Source: Cafeteria roenbergensis (lineage: Eukaryota > Sar > Bigyra > Bicosoecida > Cafeteriaceae). From it: 64,000 nucleotides of DNA. The stretch spans positions 17,553 to 81,552 of the forward strand of contig VLTN01000092.1 of the NCBI GenBank assembly GCA_008330645.1, given 5' to 3'. Within the stretch, counting starts at the first letter, position 1. Every line of letters starts with the position of its first letter. The notes under the pieces were generated by a model. It ran no database searches and was not told the origin of the DNA. It worked only from the letters and a program-made list of their open reading frames with translations. Shown here one piece after another: positions 52,403-64,000 of the stretch. The position numbers were made by a program, and so were the translations under genes.

Positions 52403-55400
52403 ATGCGCGTCATCGCCGCCAAACGCCCCGCCTTTTGGCTTGCGCTCTTAGTCGCCATCGGCCTGCTATCGGATTCGGCTGATGCATGGTGAGACCATGG
52501 CGCGCTCCCCTGCGATGGTGCTCCTTTGCCCAAAGCCAGACCAGACCGCGTGCGGGCTTGAACCGAAACCGGTGCCGGACTGCCCGAACCCTCGATGCCC
52601 CCCCAATTCCATCTCGGGCCAGCGGCTTGGGACGCCCCCTTCCTGACCCGGGGAGCGCCCTCGATGGCAGCAGCACCTACTGCAAAGCTCATATGCTGCT
52701 AGGGCCCAGATTTGCGGGCGTTCGTCTGCGGGTAATCGCTTGCTTTGCCTTCGGCTCAGGTCGAGCTAGCCGTCGAGCCGCACTCTGACCGCTTGCCTCG
52801 CAACCGCAGGGGCCGCCGCCGCCGCCGCCGCGCGCCCGCTTGCTACAGATGCGGAGTCGGTGAGCAGTTGCGCAGCCGCTCGGGCACCCCGCCGCCTCGG
52901 CCTTGGCGATTTTCGCAATCGCCTTGGCGGGAGTCAGAACCTTCGGGCCATCCCGTCAGACACCGGGTCTGACCGCCGCTTCTCGCAGGCTACTACTACG
53001 CGGCCTGTTATTCGTGCGGGAGCTGCGGTGCTGGCTACTACCAGCCGTACGGGTCCCACCAAGGCGGATGCTACACTTGCAGCGCGGGCTCGTACTCAGG
53101 CGTGCGCGCTGGGACTTGCTCAAGTTGCTTGGCTGGGTATTACTGCCCCACGAGCGGCATGGGGTCTCCTTACGCTTGCCCTGCCGGGCGGTACACGAGC
53201 TGGGCAGGCGGAACGTCGTGCAGCTACTGCTACGCGGGCTACTACTGCCCGTACTCCGCCTCTCGTTCGCCCACTCCGTACCAGTGCCCCGCTGGTCGAT
53301 GGTCTTCGTCCGGATTCTCTGCGTGCACATATTGCACTGCAGGCAGGTACGGCTCCGCAGGCGCCACGACGTCTTCGTGCTCTGGCGCATGTCCTGCGGG
53401 TTCGTACTCGTCGGCAGGGGCAAACACGTGCACAAACTGCCCTGCTGGTCGCTTCACTGCATCGACAGGTCAGAGCTCTTGCACGGGATATTGCGCTCCC
53501 GGTCGCTATGGCGTCGCAAGCACCCGGGCCTCCTCCTCGCTGTGCTATGGCGAGTGCTCCGCCGGATACTACTGCGTTGCTGGGTCCACGTCACCGACGC
53601 AGTTTGCTTGCGGATCCGAGACAGTGTACTGTCCGGCAGGCTCCGGCGCTCCGCTTGGCGTCTCACCAGGCTACTACGCCTCAGGCGGTACCGTAACAAC
53701 ACGCACTTCGCAGACGCCGTGCCCAGGCGGCCAGGGAAAGTTCTGTTCCGGAGGCCAGATCCTACCTTGCGGCCCCGGCCGCTACGGGTCGTCAGCTGGG
53801 CTGCCGTCCGCAGCCTGCGACGGCGCTTGCTCGCGTGGCTACTTCTGCCCATCCGGGTCCACGTCCAAGTTTGCATCCAAGTGTGGAAGCGTCGCGGTGT
53901 ACTGCCCTGCAGCGGCGGGTGCTCCGACAATTGTCCCTCCAGGGTTCTATTCGGGCCCGCTTGCCGCTCCCGAGGACGAGCGGTACGAGGCTTTGCCATG
54001 CCCGACGGGCAAGGCTTGCCAGAATGGCATCATCATCGAGCCTCTGAATTTCTACACCTGCCCAGACGGCGAAGCCTCCCGAGACGTGCTGGAGTTGACG
54101 GTGAACGCGAATGCCGGAAACGCCATGGCAGCGAAGCTCCAGGGTGGGGCGACGGGAACGATTGCGTACTCCATCACGTCGCAGTCGTGGAACCAGGGTT
54201 GTGTGCACGGTGACAGCAACGTGTTTACCATCAGCAGCTCGGGGCAGCTCAGCCTGAACTCTCGGAGCATCAAGTACGACACCTGCACCTCATTCGTCGT
54301 TAACGTGCGGACTTCGTTTGGCGCCTCTGTTGCGGACTGCAAAGTCACGATTTCGGTTGTCGACGTCAACGAGAAGCCGACGGCCCTGTGCGGAAATAGA
54401 GAAGTCAACGAAAAGGTGATTGCCGGCACCAAGGTCGGCCTGCCAATGTTGGCAACAGACCCTGACAGGCAACAGTCGCTGATTTGGACGATCACGTCGC
54501 CCACTTCCAGCCCGTTTTCGATTGCACCTTGCGATGGACAGGTCCTTGTTCGGAATGGAGGCGCTGCGCTCGATGCAACGGAGAAGTCTTCCTACTCCCT
54601 CACTCTCGCAGTCACCGACGATGGCGAACCGAAGCTCTCCGCAACTTGCTCAATCGTCGTGACGGTCCGCAACGTGAACGAGCCGCCGTCGATGACGTCG
54701 CCTCGCTTCGTTTTTGGCCTGTTCGAGAACATGCCAGCTGCCACTGTGGCGGGCACCGTGACCGCCACAGACCCCGATGCAGACAGGCTCGTGTACGCAT
54801 GGGCGGCCACCGACTCCCCAGACCATTTCGCGCTCGACAGCCAGACCGGGAAGGTTTCCATTCGGCCTGGCGCGTCCATCAACTTCGAGGCCAAGGACAA
54901 GTATACGTACACTGCGAAGGTGTCCGACCCCTCTGACAACGTCGCCCAAGCTCAGGTGGTCATCAACATCGCGGACGACGCGGATGCGCCGACGATTTTG
55001 GACGTGTCCGCCATGTCAGTGCCGGAGCTCGCCGCGGCGAACACGCTTGTCGGCCGCCCTCTGACTGCAAAGGACGAAGACGCCAATGACCAGCTGACTT
55101 GGTCGGTCACGTCGGGGTCCACGTTCGGCATCAACCCCCAGACTGGCCAGCTCTTCGTGTCGGGTAACGGCGGGGCAAACCTCAACTTCGAGGCGGCAAC
55201 GACGGCCATCGTCGCGGTGCAAGTTACCGACTCGCACTCCCTGACGGCGTTCAAAAGCATCACCGTGGACGTGACCAATGTGAACGAGGCGCCCACCATG
55301 AGCCCGTTGACCAGGTCTGTGAAAGAGAACGCTGCCATCGGGGTGGGCGTCGGAGGTGCCGTGGCTGCCCAGGACGTGGACGCAGGCACGATCATCTCCT

Positions 55401-58400
55401 ACTCGCTCGTCTCCAACCCTGGGGCCTTCTTCAGCATCGAGTCGGGCGGAGGCCAGATCCGAGTTGCCAAAAGCCTGGACTTCGAGACCAAGCCCGTGCA
55501 CACGCTGACAGTCCGCGCAACTGACAACGGCTCGCCCCCCAAGTTCTGCGAAGCTCAAGTGACCATCATCGTGGAGGACACGACGGAGCCACCAACGATT
55601 GCCGCTCAGAGCGTAACCATGCGAGAGGATGCTGCGGTCGGCTCCAGGGTGCTTGCCGTGGTTGTTCAGGACGAAGACGCGGGCGACACGCACACCTGCA
55701 CAATCACAGAGGGCAACATCGGCAGCATGTTTGCTCTCAAGCCAGTGTCTGGGTCAACGTCGTCGTTCCACTGCGAAGTGATTGTGGGCACGGGCGGCCT
55801 GGACTTTGAGAAGGCTAGCAAGGTGGTGCTCAAAGTCACCGCAGCGGACAGTGCAGACCCACCCAATTCGGGCTCCGGACTTGTCACAGTGTCAGTTACG
55901 GACGTCAACGAGGCGCCAGTCATCACCGACTCGTCAGCCGGACGCGCCGTCAGCGCCCTGGCTCTCAAGGGGAGTCCCATCGGGAGCCCCTTGGCTTTCG
56001 GCGACCCCGATGTGGGCCAGTCTCACGCATGGCAAATCCTGTCCATCACCGCGCCGGATGACGTTCAGCACAACTCGTTGTTCACCATCGACAACAACGG
56101 CCAGTTTCGAGTCGGAGTGGACGAGCTCAGCGTGTACATCGAGGTTCACAACGTTGGGCTTGACGACCCAGACTGTGTCGTCGTTGCCAAGGTAACAGAT
56201 AACGGGACTCCTCCCATGAGTGGTGAGGTCTCGACAAAAATTCAAATAGTTTCGGGCAACAAGCCTCCAACTGTCATGCCAATGACGCTGTCTGTGGAGG
56301 AGTCGACTCTGCCTGGCAGCATCATCGGCAAGGCCGTCGCCACCGACCCCGAGGACCAACTCGTGAACAAGTTTGCAATTTCGGCGGGCAACGAGCAGGG
56401 CCTGTTCTCAATCAACGAAGACACCGGGGAAATAAAGCTCCTAGGGAAGCTGGATTTCGAGGGGACTTCTTCGTTCACTTTGCAAGTTCAGGCGCAAGAC
56501 AACCCGCCCAACAAGATCTTTCAAGGCGAGGAGATAACGGTGCTTGCATTCACGGCAACGGCAGTTGTGTCGGTCAAGGTGCTGGATGTGAACGAAGCTC
56601 CAGTTTTGCTGGGCGGAGACGCCGCAGTCGATGAGCTCTCTCCCAGAGGCGTCAAAGTCGGCATGCCGTTTTTTGTGTCTGACCCAGATGCAGGCGACAA
56701 GCCTACGTTTGCCATTTCTAAAGGCAACACTGGCAGTGTCTTTGGAGTGCAAGCGGTCCAAGATGCCTTGGGAAAGTGGGGCGGTCAAATCGTTGTGGAA
56801 AAAGCTAGTCTGAACTTTGAGGTGATGGAGTCCTACAACCTGGAGCTACAAGCAACCGACAAAGGTGGGCTCAAGTCGGCAGCAAGCGTCCTGGTCACCG
56901 TTAACAACGTGAATGACCCCCCCACCATTGGAAACCTGCAGACACTTGTGTTGGCGGAGAACACAGCTGTTGGATCGCTGTTGCCGGCAAGCGGAGTCCT
57001 GGTTCCCGTGCTAGACGAAGACCACGATGCTGTGAGCTTGCGGATCAAGTCTGGCGGCGAGGGACTGTTCAAGCTGTCTCCCTCTGGCCAGCTGAGCCTG
57101 GCAGGGGCGCTTGACTTCGAGACCAAGGACCGCCACGTGCTCACGATCGAGGCACAGGATGTCAGGCAGGCAGCCGCCACGAAGGATTGGGTGATCCAAG
57201 TGTCCAACGTGTGGGAGAAGCCCGTGTACTCTGGTCCCGCGTTCGCGCAAGTGACCGAAAACGCGAAAGTCGGGTCGCTTGTTTTGCAATGCAGCTGTGA
57301 CGACCAAGACCTTAATGACGAGCTTGTTTTCAGCTTTGCCAAGGACTCGAGCGTGTTCGGGATGGGGTCGTCCAACGGCCAGATCCGAGTCGTCGGGTCT
57401 GTGAACTATGAGGATGCGGATTCGCACCAGCTGACCGTGGTCTGCACCGACAGGGAGGGGCTGTCTGCGTCGGCAACCGTCTCCGTCAAGGTCACGGACG
57501 TGAACGAGGCACCGGCCATCGTCACCACCAGCCTGGACCTTCCGGAGACCGAGGCGAGCGGCGTTGCTGTGGGCCGGATCGTCATCGCCGACCAGGACGC
57601 GTCTGACACACACTCGGTGACCATCACGTCCGGGAACGGCCCTGCTGATGCGCCGCACTTCGTGCTGGACGGCAGCACGCTGAAGCTCGCCAACGCAGCT
57701 CTGGACTTCGAGGGTGAATCGGGCGCCACGTCGTTCACGCTTGGGATCAAGGTCGTCGACAGCGGCACTCCTTCGCTTTCGGCTTCCGCCAACGTGCGAG
57801 TCGTGGTCCTCGATCGCAACGAGCCCCCTGTCATGCTGGACCAGGCGAGGAGCATCGAAGAGAACTCGCTCACGAGCGCACCGGTGGGAGCTCCTCTGGA
57901 GGCGAGTGACCCAGACCAAGGGCAGCTGTTGACTTTCCGCATCACTGCCGGCAACGAGGACGGCAAGTTCAAGATCGACCCCTGCTCCGGCCAAATCAAG
58001 GTGGACGAGGACAAGGGCCTCGACTTTGAGACCAAGTCGAGCTACACGCTCACGGTGCAGGTCCAGGACGACGGGGCTGCAGAGCCAGGCCCGGCACGGC
58101 TGGCCGACACGGCGACGGTCACCATCAGCGTCATCGACGTGAACGAGCCGCCCACCCTCCAGGACGCAGCGGCGAGCATCGCGGAGAACTCCGCCCAAGG
58201 CACCCCAGTCGGGGCAGCAGTCACCGGAACCGACCCCGAGCGCTCGGTGCTGGCCTATAGCATCGCGGGAGGCAACACTGGGAGCGCCTTTGCCATTGAT
58301 TCCACGTCTGGGCAGATCTCGGTGGCCAGCAGCGCGGCACTCGACTTCGAGAGCGTCAAGGCCTTCACGCTGCGGGTGAGGGCCACGGACGACGGAAAGC

Positions 58401-61400
58401 CCAACGGTCCCCATCTCTTCGGCGAGGCAGATGTCGTGGTCTCGGTGCTGGACGTCAACGAGCCACCGGTGTTCCTGGCCCAGCAACGAAGCATCCTTGA
58501 AAACTCTGCTGCAGGCTCTGCAATCGGTGCAAGGCTCGACGCAAGCGACCCCGACGCTGAGCAGACTGTTTCCTTCGAGCTCTCTGGCGGGCCAGACGCA
58601 GCCTCCTTCACCCTGAGCTCCAACGGGCAGCTCACAAGCTCCATTGCGGCGAGCTTCGACTTCGAGTCCAAAACAGAGTACGCCGTGGAAGTGACCGCCA
58701 GAGACAGTGCAACGCCCTCGCTTCAGACCAAGGCCACCATAGTGGTGAACGTGCTGAACCAGAACGAGGCGCCCACCATGCCCGACGCCACGGTGGAAAT
58801 TGCCGAGTCCGCCGGCGTGGGCGCGACGGTGCCGGGCACGGCCAGCCTCGCGACGGACCCCGACGCAGGCGACCGCCTCCAGTACGAGCTGGTCAAGCAG
58901 GAGCCGGACCGCCCCATCTTCCGCGTGCTCGCGGCGGACGGCTCCGTCGAGGTCAAGAGCGCGCTCCTCGACTTCGAGACCGTGCCCGTGCACAGGGTCT
59001 GGGTCCGAGTCACGGACATTGATGGCCTGGCTGACGAGGGGGTGATCACCATCGAAGTTCAGGACGTCAACGAGCCCCCCACGCTCTTGGCACAGGCTCG
59101 GGCCGTGTACGAGAACGCCCCTGGTGCGCCCGTTGGGGAGCCGCTCATCGCAAGCGACCCCGACGCTGACGACAAGGGCGCGCTGACGTTCACTCTGCTG
59201 AGCGGGGGCGCTGCGACCCAGTTCGCGATCAACAGCACGAGCGGGCAGCTCAGCACGGCGGCGGGGTCCGCTCTGGACCACGAGAGCGCGGAGCTCGTCG
59301 TGCTCAGCGTGCAGGTGAAGGACTCTCAGGGTCTGACCTCCACCGCGCAGGTCTCTGTGACGGTTCGCGACGTGAACGAGGCACCCTCAATGGCCGAGGA
59401 CACGTTCGAGTTCAAGGTGGCCGAGAACGCCGTGATGGGCACCCAGATCGACTTCGTCCGCGCTGCCGACGTCGACGACGGCGACGTCCTGACATGGTCG
59501 ATGCGCGTCGTGTCGACCGGGACCATGGCAGCCGCCGGGGCCGGGGACTTCGCGATCAACCCTGCAACGGGCGCGCTCACCGTTGCGAAGGATACGGGCC
59601 TCGCGACGGACCCACCCGGCACGCGCCTGAGCAAGTACCTTCCCGAGGGGAACGTCTACACGCTGCAGGTGACAGTGACCGACGACGGGACAGGGCTCCT
59701 GCAGGACACCGCAACTGTCAGGGTGACCGTGATCGAGAACAACGACCCGCCCGAGTTGGAGGCGGAGTACTCGGCAAGCGTGAGCGAGAACTGCGCCGCC
59801 AACACACTGGCCCTCGAGCTGCAGGCCACCGAGTACGACGAAAAGGACCGCAACAAGCTGACCTACGCGATTCTGGACGGCAACTACGCCGACACCTTCA
59901 AGCTCACAACGGTGGTGAGCACGGACGGATCCGCCAACAAAGCCGAGCTGCGGGTGGCCCGGCCCATCGTCGACTTCGAGGACCGCACCTCCTACTCCCT
60001 CGTCGTCCAGGTCAGCGACGGCTTCCTCAAGGCGTCCACCGTCGTCACCGTGTCCGTCGTGGACGTGAACGAGCGCCCCGTCATCGACGCGGCCAGCCTG
60101 ACCATGGCCGTCGACGAGAACCCGGCCTCCGTGGGAGGCGTGGTCGGAACCGTGGTGGCCCGCGACGTGGACGCCGACGACCTGCTGACGTTCGCCTTCT
60201 TCGGCGACGGGAACAAGGCGGGCCACTTCGCCATCGACGCGTCGACGGGCGCAGTGTCGGTGGCGTCGCTGGACATCGACCGCGAGACGACGTCGTCGTA
60301 CTCGATCGGGGTGCGCGTGTCGGACGCGGGGGGGCTGGTTGACGAGCGTCAGCTGTCGGTGCTGGTGAACGACGTCAACGACGCTCCCGTGCTTGGAGTC
60401 TCCGCCGTGACTGTGGCCGAAAACAGTCCTCGCGGCACGGTTGTGTCCGTGGGCATCCGCGCCAAGGACCAGGACACCTCTGACGCCGTTTCCTACTCCA
60501 TGGGCAGGCCCAACTGCTGGGGCGTGCAGATGTCCAAGCCCGGCGCAAGGGAGTACTCGCCGTTTGTGGTCAAGCCCGTGGGCGCAGTGCGCAGCGTTGA
60601 CTTCTCGGTCAAGGCTGCGACGGGCGCCGTCATCGTCATGCGCGACCACGCCGAAGGAGACGCGGAGTATGCTCCCCCCACTGGACCATCGTACGAGCTC
60701 ACTCTCGGGCTCGGCGGAACAGGGTCAGGTGTGTCGCTTCGGCGCGTGTCGGTGACGACTGGCGGCGGTGTAGAAATTCTGGACCTTGCGCCAACAGCCT
60801 CTGCCGCCGCCGGCCTGCTCCTCGTGCACGCTCGAGGCAGTACCCGGTTGGTCCTCGAGATCGACGCGTCAGCCACCGGCAGGCGCGTGGTAACCCTTGC
60901 TCGGGCCACAGGTAGCGACGCGGTCATCGCGCAGTGGGTCGACGAAACCGAGAACGGGCCGGTCGGGATGCGATTCGGCGTTGGGGCCTCCAGCGCCCAG
61001 GCGCCAGTGCAGGTCAGTCCCGCGTGTTTTGAGCCCCTGGCGGCAAGCTCCAGCGCAGATGCCTTCAAGGTCAGTCGGGACGGGAACATCCTTGTGTCGG
61101 ACGTATCGACAAACTTCGAGGCGCAGCGCGAGTTCGGCTTCGAGCTCATTGCCACCGACGACGGCACCCCGTCGCTGTCCTCGTCTGCAGCCGTCGTCAT
61201 CCAGGTCAGTGACGTCAACGAGGTGATGTCTTGGGCCACCGTGCCTTGTCCAAACACGACTGGCTCGTTCATCGCGTGCTTCTCTGTTCCGGAGAACACC
61301 CTTATGGCCTCGTCCGCCGCCACGCTGGGGTCCGTGCGTGCGCAAGCCTCGGATCCGGACGTACTTGCGGGGCAGACCCTCTCGTTTACCGTTGGGCCCG

Positions 61401-62896
61401 TGGGGAACTCCGCCAATGACAAGGCCGTCTTCGCGGTCGGAGCGACGTCGGGCGTTGTCAGCCTGCTGCAGAACGCCCTCAACTTCGAGGCCAAGGCAGC
61501 GTGGGAGGTGGGCATCACGGCCACAGACAACGGAGTGCCGTCGCTCTCCAAGGAAGGAAAGGTGCACATTGCTGTCGAAGACGTGAACGAGCCGCCGGCC
61601 TTGCTGACCGAGTCCCTCAGCGTGAGCGAAACGGCCGGTGCAGGATCGCAAGTCGGAAGTGCCCTGGTCATCACGGACCCCGATCCCATGGACTCGCACG
61701 TTGTGAGCATCGTCGGGGGAAACGGGCCGAGCGAGGACTGGTTCCGCATCGACGGCACCAAGGTGGTGCTGGGGGCCGCTCCACTGGACTTCGAGGGCGT
61801 GTCCGGTTCGAACAGGTTCTCCCTACAGGTGCGTGTGAGCGACGTTCCCCCTGCAGGCAAGCTGCCTGGGACCCTAGCCGTCACGAAAACGGTGGTAGTC
61901 TCGGTCACGGACGCCAACGAGCGGCCCGTCATCGCCGATGCTGAGCGCCAGGTCGAGGAGAACTCGCCAGTGAACACGCCGGTCGGCGACATCCTCCCCG
62001 CGTCCGATCAAGACGCCGGCCAGACCCTGTCATTCGCAATCACGAGCGGCAACGATGACGGCATGTTCAAGATCGACGGGTGCTCGGGGCAGGTCAAAGT
62101 CGCCCGTGCCGCGCTCGACTTCGAGACGACGAAGGAGTACTCACTGCAAGTAACAGTCACGGACGATGGCGGCGTCGTGCCAGGGCCAGCGCGCCTGTCT
62201 GCCAGCGCCGTGTTGACAATCCGCATTGTCGACGTCAACGAGCCGCCCTCCCTGAAGGACTCCGCTGCCACTGTCGACGAGAACTCAGCAGTGGGCACGG
62301 CCGTGGGGAGTGCTCTTCGAGGCGAAGACGTGGACGCCGGCTCGGTGCTGTCGTATGCGATTGCGAGCGGCAACGTGGGCCAGGCGCTTGCGCTCGACTC
62401 GAGCTCCGGAGTCCTGTCCGTGCAGCGCGCAGCGATCGACTTCGAGACCACGGCCAAGTATGTCCTCAACGTCACCGTGACGGACAACGGAAAGCCCAGC
62501 GGTCCTCCTCTGTCGTCGTGGGGCATTGTGACCGTCACTGTGAGGGACATCAACGAGGCGCCCGTCATCGAGGACCAGCAGCGGTCGGTCAACGAGAACT
62601 CGCTGGCTGGAAAGCTCGTCGGCTCTTTGCTCGCCGCCAGCGACGTGGACGCAGGGAACTCGCTCACATTCGCCATCGTCGGGGGCCCGGACGCCGCTGC
62701 GTTCCTTGTTTCGCCTGTGGGTCAACTGACGGTGGCCACTGGCGCCGCGCTCGACTTCGAGACCCGGAGCAAGCTCTTCGTCACGGTCCGAGTCACAGAC
62801 TCTGACAAGGTCCGCCCCCTGTCCGACGAGGCCACGATCACGGTTCAGCTCGTGGATGTCAACGAGGCCCCCACTCTGGCGGAGCACACACCGTAG
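52403..62896 (+). CDS. Giant secreted or surface cadherin-repeat protein (reading frame breaks at 62890)
   Basis: Exons 52403-52488, 52810-52859 and 52989 onward (introns 321 and 129 bp; donors GTGAGA and GTGAGC, acceptors CAG; phases 2 and 1 agree). Exon 1 is a signal peptide (MRVIAAKRPAFWLALLVAIG, then a DSADA cleavage region). Exon 2 adds an Arg-rich linker and YRCGVG. From about residue 46 to 340 the protein is Cys-rich with repeated CxxCxAGYYC and CPAGRY units, like GCC2/GCC3 (ephrin-receptor-like) modules. At least 26 cadherin repeats follow, each with an ENSPxG-type strand, DxDxGD/DPDAG, FExK/DFE and a DVNEAP linker (the DxNDN calcium motif in variant form). 3347 codons are readable to the stop at 62894-62896, but repeats continue in other frames beyond it. 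A role in adhesion or cell-surface coating is inferred from the domains. Membrane anchor and C-terminus are not in the window. Confidence 0.9.
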
Positions 62897-64000
62897 TGGT
62901 TGCGGAAAATTCCCCGATTGGCTTTGCCATCGAAGGCACAGCGTCTCGGGCCCGCGACGTGGACGCGGATGACGTGCTGTCGTACGCGATCGTGTCCCAG
63001 TCTCCTGGCTCCTTCTTCCGCATGCTCAGCGCGGATGGAGCGGTGGAGGTGCGCCAGGCGGGCATCGACTTCGAGACCAGCGCCAAAGCACAGCTTGCTC
63101 GTTCGGGTGTGACCGACAAGGCCGGGCTGTCCGCGGAGAGCCAGCTCCACATCTCGGTGGCGGACGTGAATGAGGCGCCTGTGATTTGCCCGACCAGCGC
63201 CGAAGCGTGCCCGAGAACTCGCCATCGACTTCTTGCGGCCCTCCCACTGGTGGCGGCGGACGTGGACGCCGAAGGACACCCCGTACAGCTTGCGTTCGCA
63301 TTCTCCATCGTGAGCTCATCCGCCCCCGGGGCGTTCGCCATCGACCCAACCAGCGTGTGCTCTCGACGACGGCTGCTGCAGAGCTGGACCACAGGCTGCC
63401 CGGAAGCGGTCGTCCGGGTGCGAGTGACGGATTCGAGTGGTGCGACGGGGGAGGCGGCGATCACGGTGATGGTGACGGATGTGAACGAAGCGCCAACGTT
63501 CGCGCACACGTCCTACTCCTTCCAAGTTGCAGAGAACGCAAATTTCCAGGAAGAGGTGGACATTGTATCAGCCGCGGATCCAGACAAGGCAGACACGCTT
63601 CGCTTCACCCTCCGGGTCGACTCGGCGCCGAAGGCGGGCATGCATCTGATCTCGGCCATCAACCCTTCACAGGCAAGGTCTTCGTAGGCCCGCAAGACCG
63701 CTGCTGGCTGTGGCTACACACCGGCGGAGTACTTGCCGCAAGGCAGAGTCTACACTTGCACCGCCACGGCGCAGGACAACGGCATTGGGTGGACTGATGG
63801 CAACCACCCAGGTGGTCGTTACGGTGGTGCCTTACAACGACCCGCCCACGCTTCCTGCAAGTGTGGTCTCGGGCTCTGTTCGTGAACCTGGCCGCCAGCG
63901 AGCACGCTTGTGGCCACCATCGAAGGCAGCGACAACGACCAGGACATAACGCGAGCTCTCGTACTCGAATTCTGGACGGCAACTACCGGACACACTTCAA
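62890..64000 (+). pseudogene. Frameshifted continuation of the cadherin-repeat protein
   Basis: Cadherin repeats carry on after the stop at 62894 but jump between frames. VVAENSPIGF resumes one base out of frame at about 62892. A SVPENSP segment near 63208 is in a different frame from its flanks and the frame is regained by about 63230. Further shifts occur at about 63665 (NPFTGKVFV), 63700 (GCGYTPAEYL), 63800 (TTQVVVTVVPYNDPP), 63885 and 63970 (DGNYRTHF). Repeats 27-29 can be recognised. Either the consensus sequence is poor near a contig end, or this part of the gene is decaying. I list it as broken without choosing. Confidence 0.7.

Noticed and set aside
1-64000. CRISPR array, bacterial operon, insertion sequence, rRNA or tRNA
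   Set aside because: No spaced direct repeats of the right kind, no transposase or integrase motifs, and no cloverleaf or rRNA core sequence noticed. Faint tRNA genes could be missed by eye.
1-64000. Endogenous virus or virophage insert
   Set aside because: Such inserts in GC-rich flagellates would be expected to show as AT-rich blocks with capsid or integrase genes; GC stays high throughout and no such genes are seen.

Overview
This window comes from a nuclear chromosome of a GC-rich protist (by eye about 70% G+C). The evidence is coding sequence split by short GT-AG introns (about 110-390 bp, donors mostly GTGAG) and gene content found only in eukaryotes: the nucleolar GTPase NOG1, the anaphase-promoting complex subunit APC8/CDC23, a mitochondrial calcium uniporter, a ZnT9-type mitochondrial zinc transporter, mitoribosomal protein mL46, a eukaryotic-type ribonucleotide reductase small subunit, an F-box/LRR protein and a giant cadherin-repeat protein. 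High GC, short introns and large secreted or membrane proteins would suit a free-living heterotrophic flagellate (for example a GC-rich stramenopile such as a Cafeteria-like bicosoecid), but that placement is a guess. I saw no rRNA, tRNA, transposon, CRISPR, bacterial operon or low-GC viral insert.

Layout, left to right. Positions 1-19126 hold four genes on the minus strand: a giant membrane protein running off the left edge (7765 to 1, 2588 codons without a stop), a secreted protein of an unnamed family, a 1897-residue PH-domain protein and NOG1. NOG1 is divergent from a plus-strand lipoyl/E2-like gene that lacks the catalytic histidine and so looks like the E3-binding protein of pyruvate dehydrogenase. 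Next come two minus-strand genes (mL46 and a small protein with a mitochondrial-type N-terminus) and then plus-strand genes: a four-helix membrane protein, a SAM-dependent methyltransferase, a TKL-like protein kinase, a 1661-residue IGHMBP2-like helicase and a PH-domain/proline-rich protein. The ribonucleotide reductase small subunit (minus) and APC8 (plus) diverge from 186 bp. A single-zinc RING-like protein with a CaaX end and an F-box/LRR protein follow on the minus strand. The mitochondrial zinc transporter (plus) and the calcium uniporter (minus) converge. The right end is a plus-strand protein with a signal peptide, a cysteine-rich region and about 28 cadherin repeats; its last 1.1 kb is broken by several apparent frameshifts.

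Themes: five of the nineteen genes point to mitochondria (E3BP-like, mL46, the small unknown protein, ZnT9-like, MCU), and two that are classically cell-cycle linked share a promoter region (RNR small subunit, APC8). Third-position GC is so high that antisense frames are often open for hundreds of codons, so long open frames alone are weak evidence here; I relied on protein family motifs, splice-site phase agreement and membrane or signal segments. All exon joins given were worked out by eye from splice signals and reading phase.
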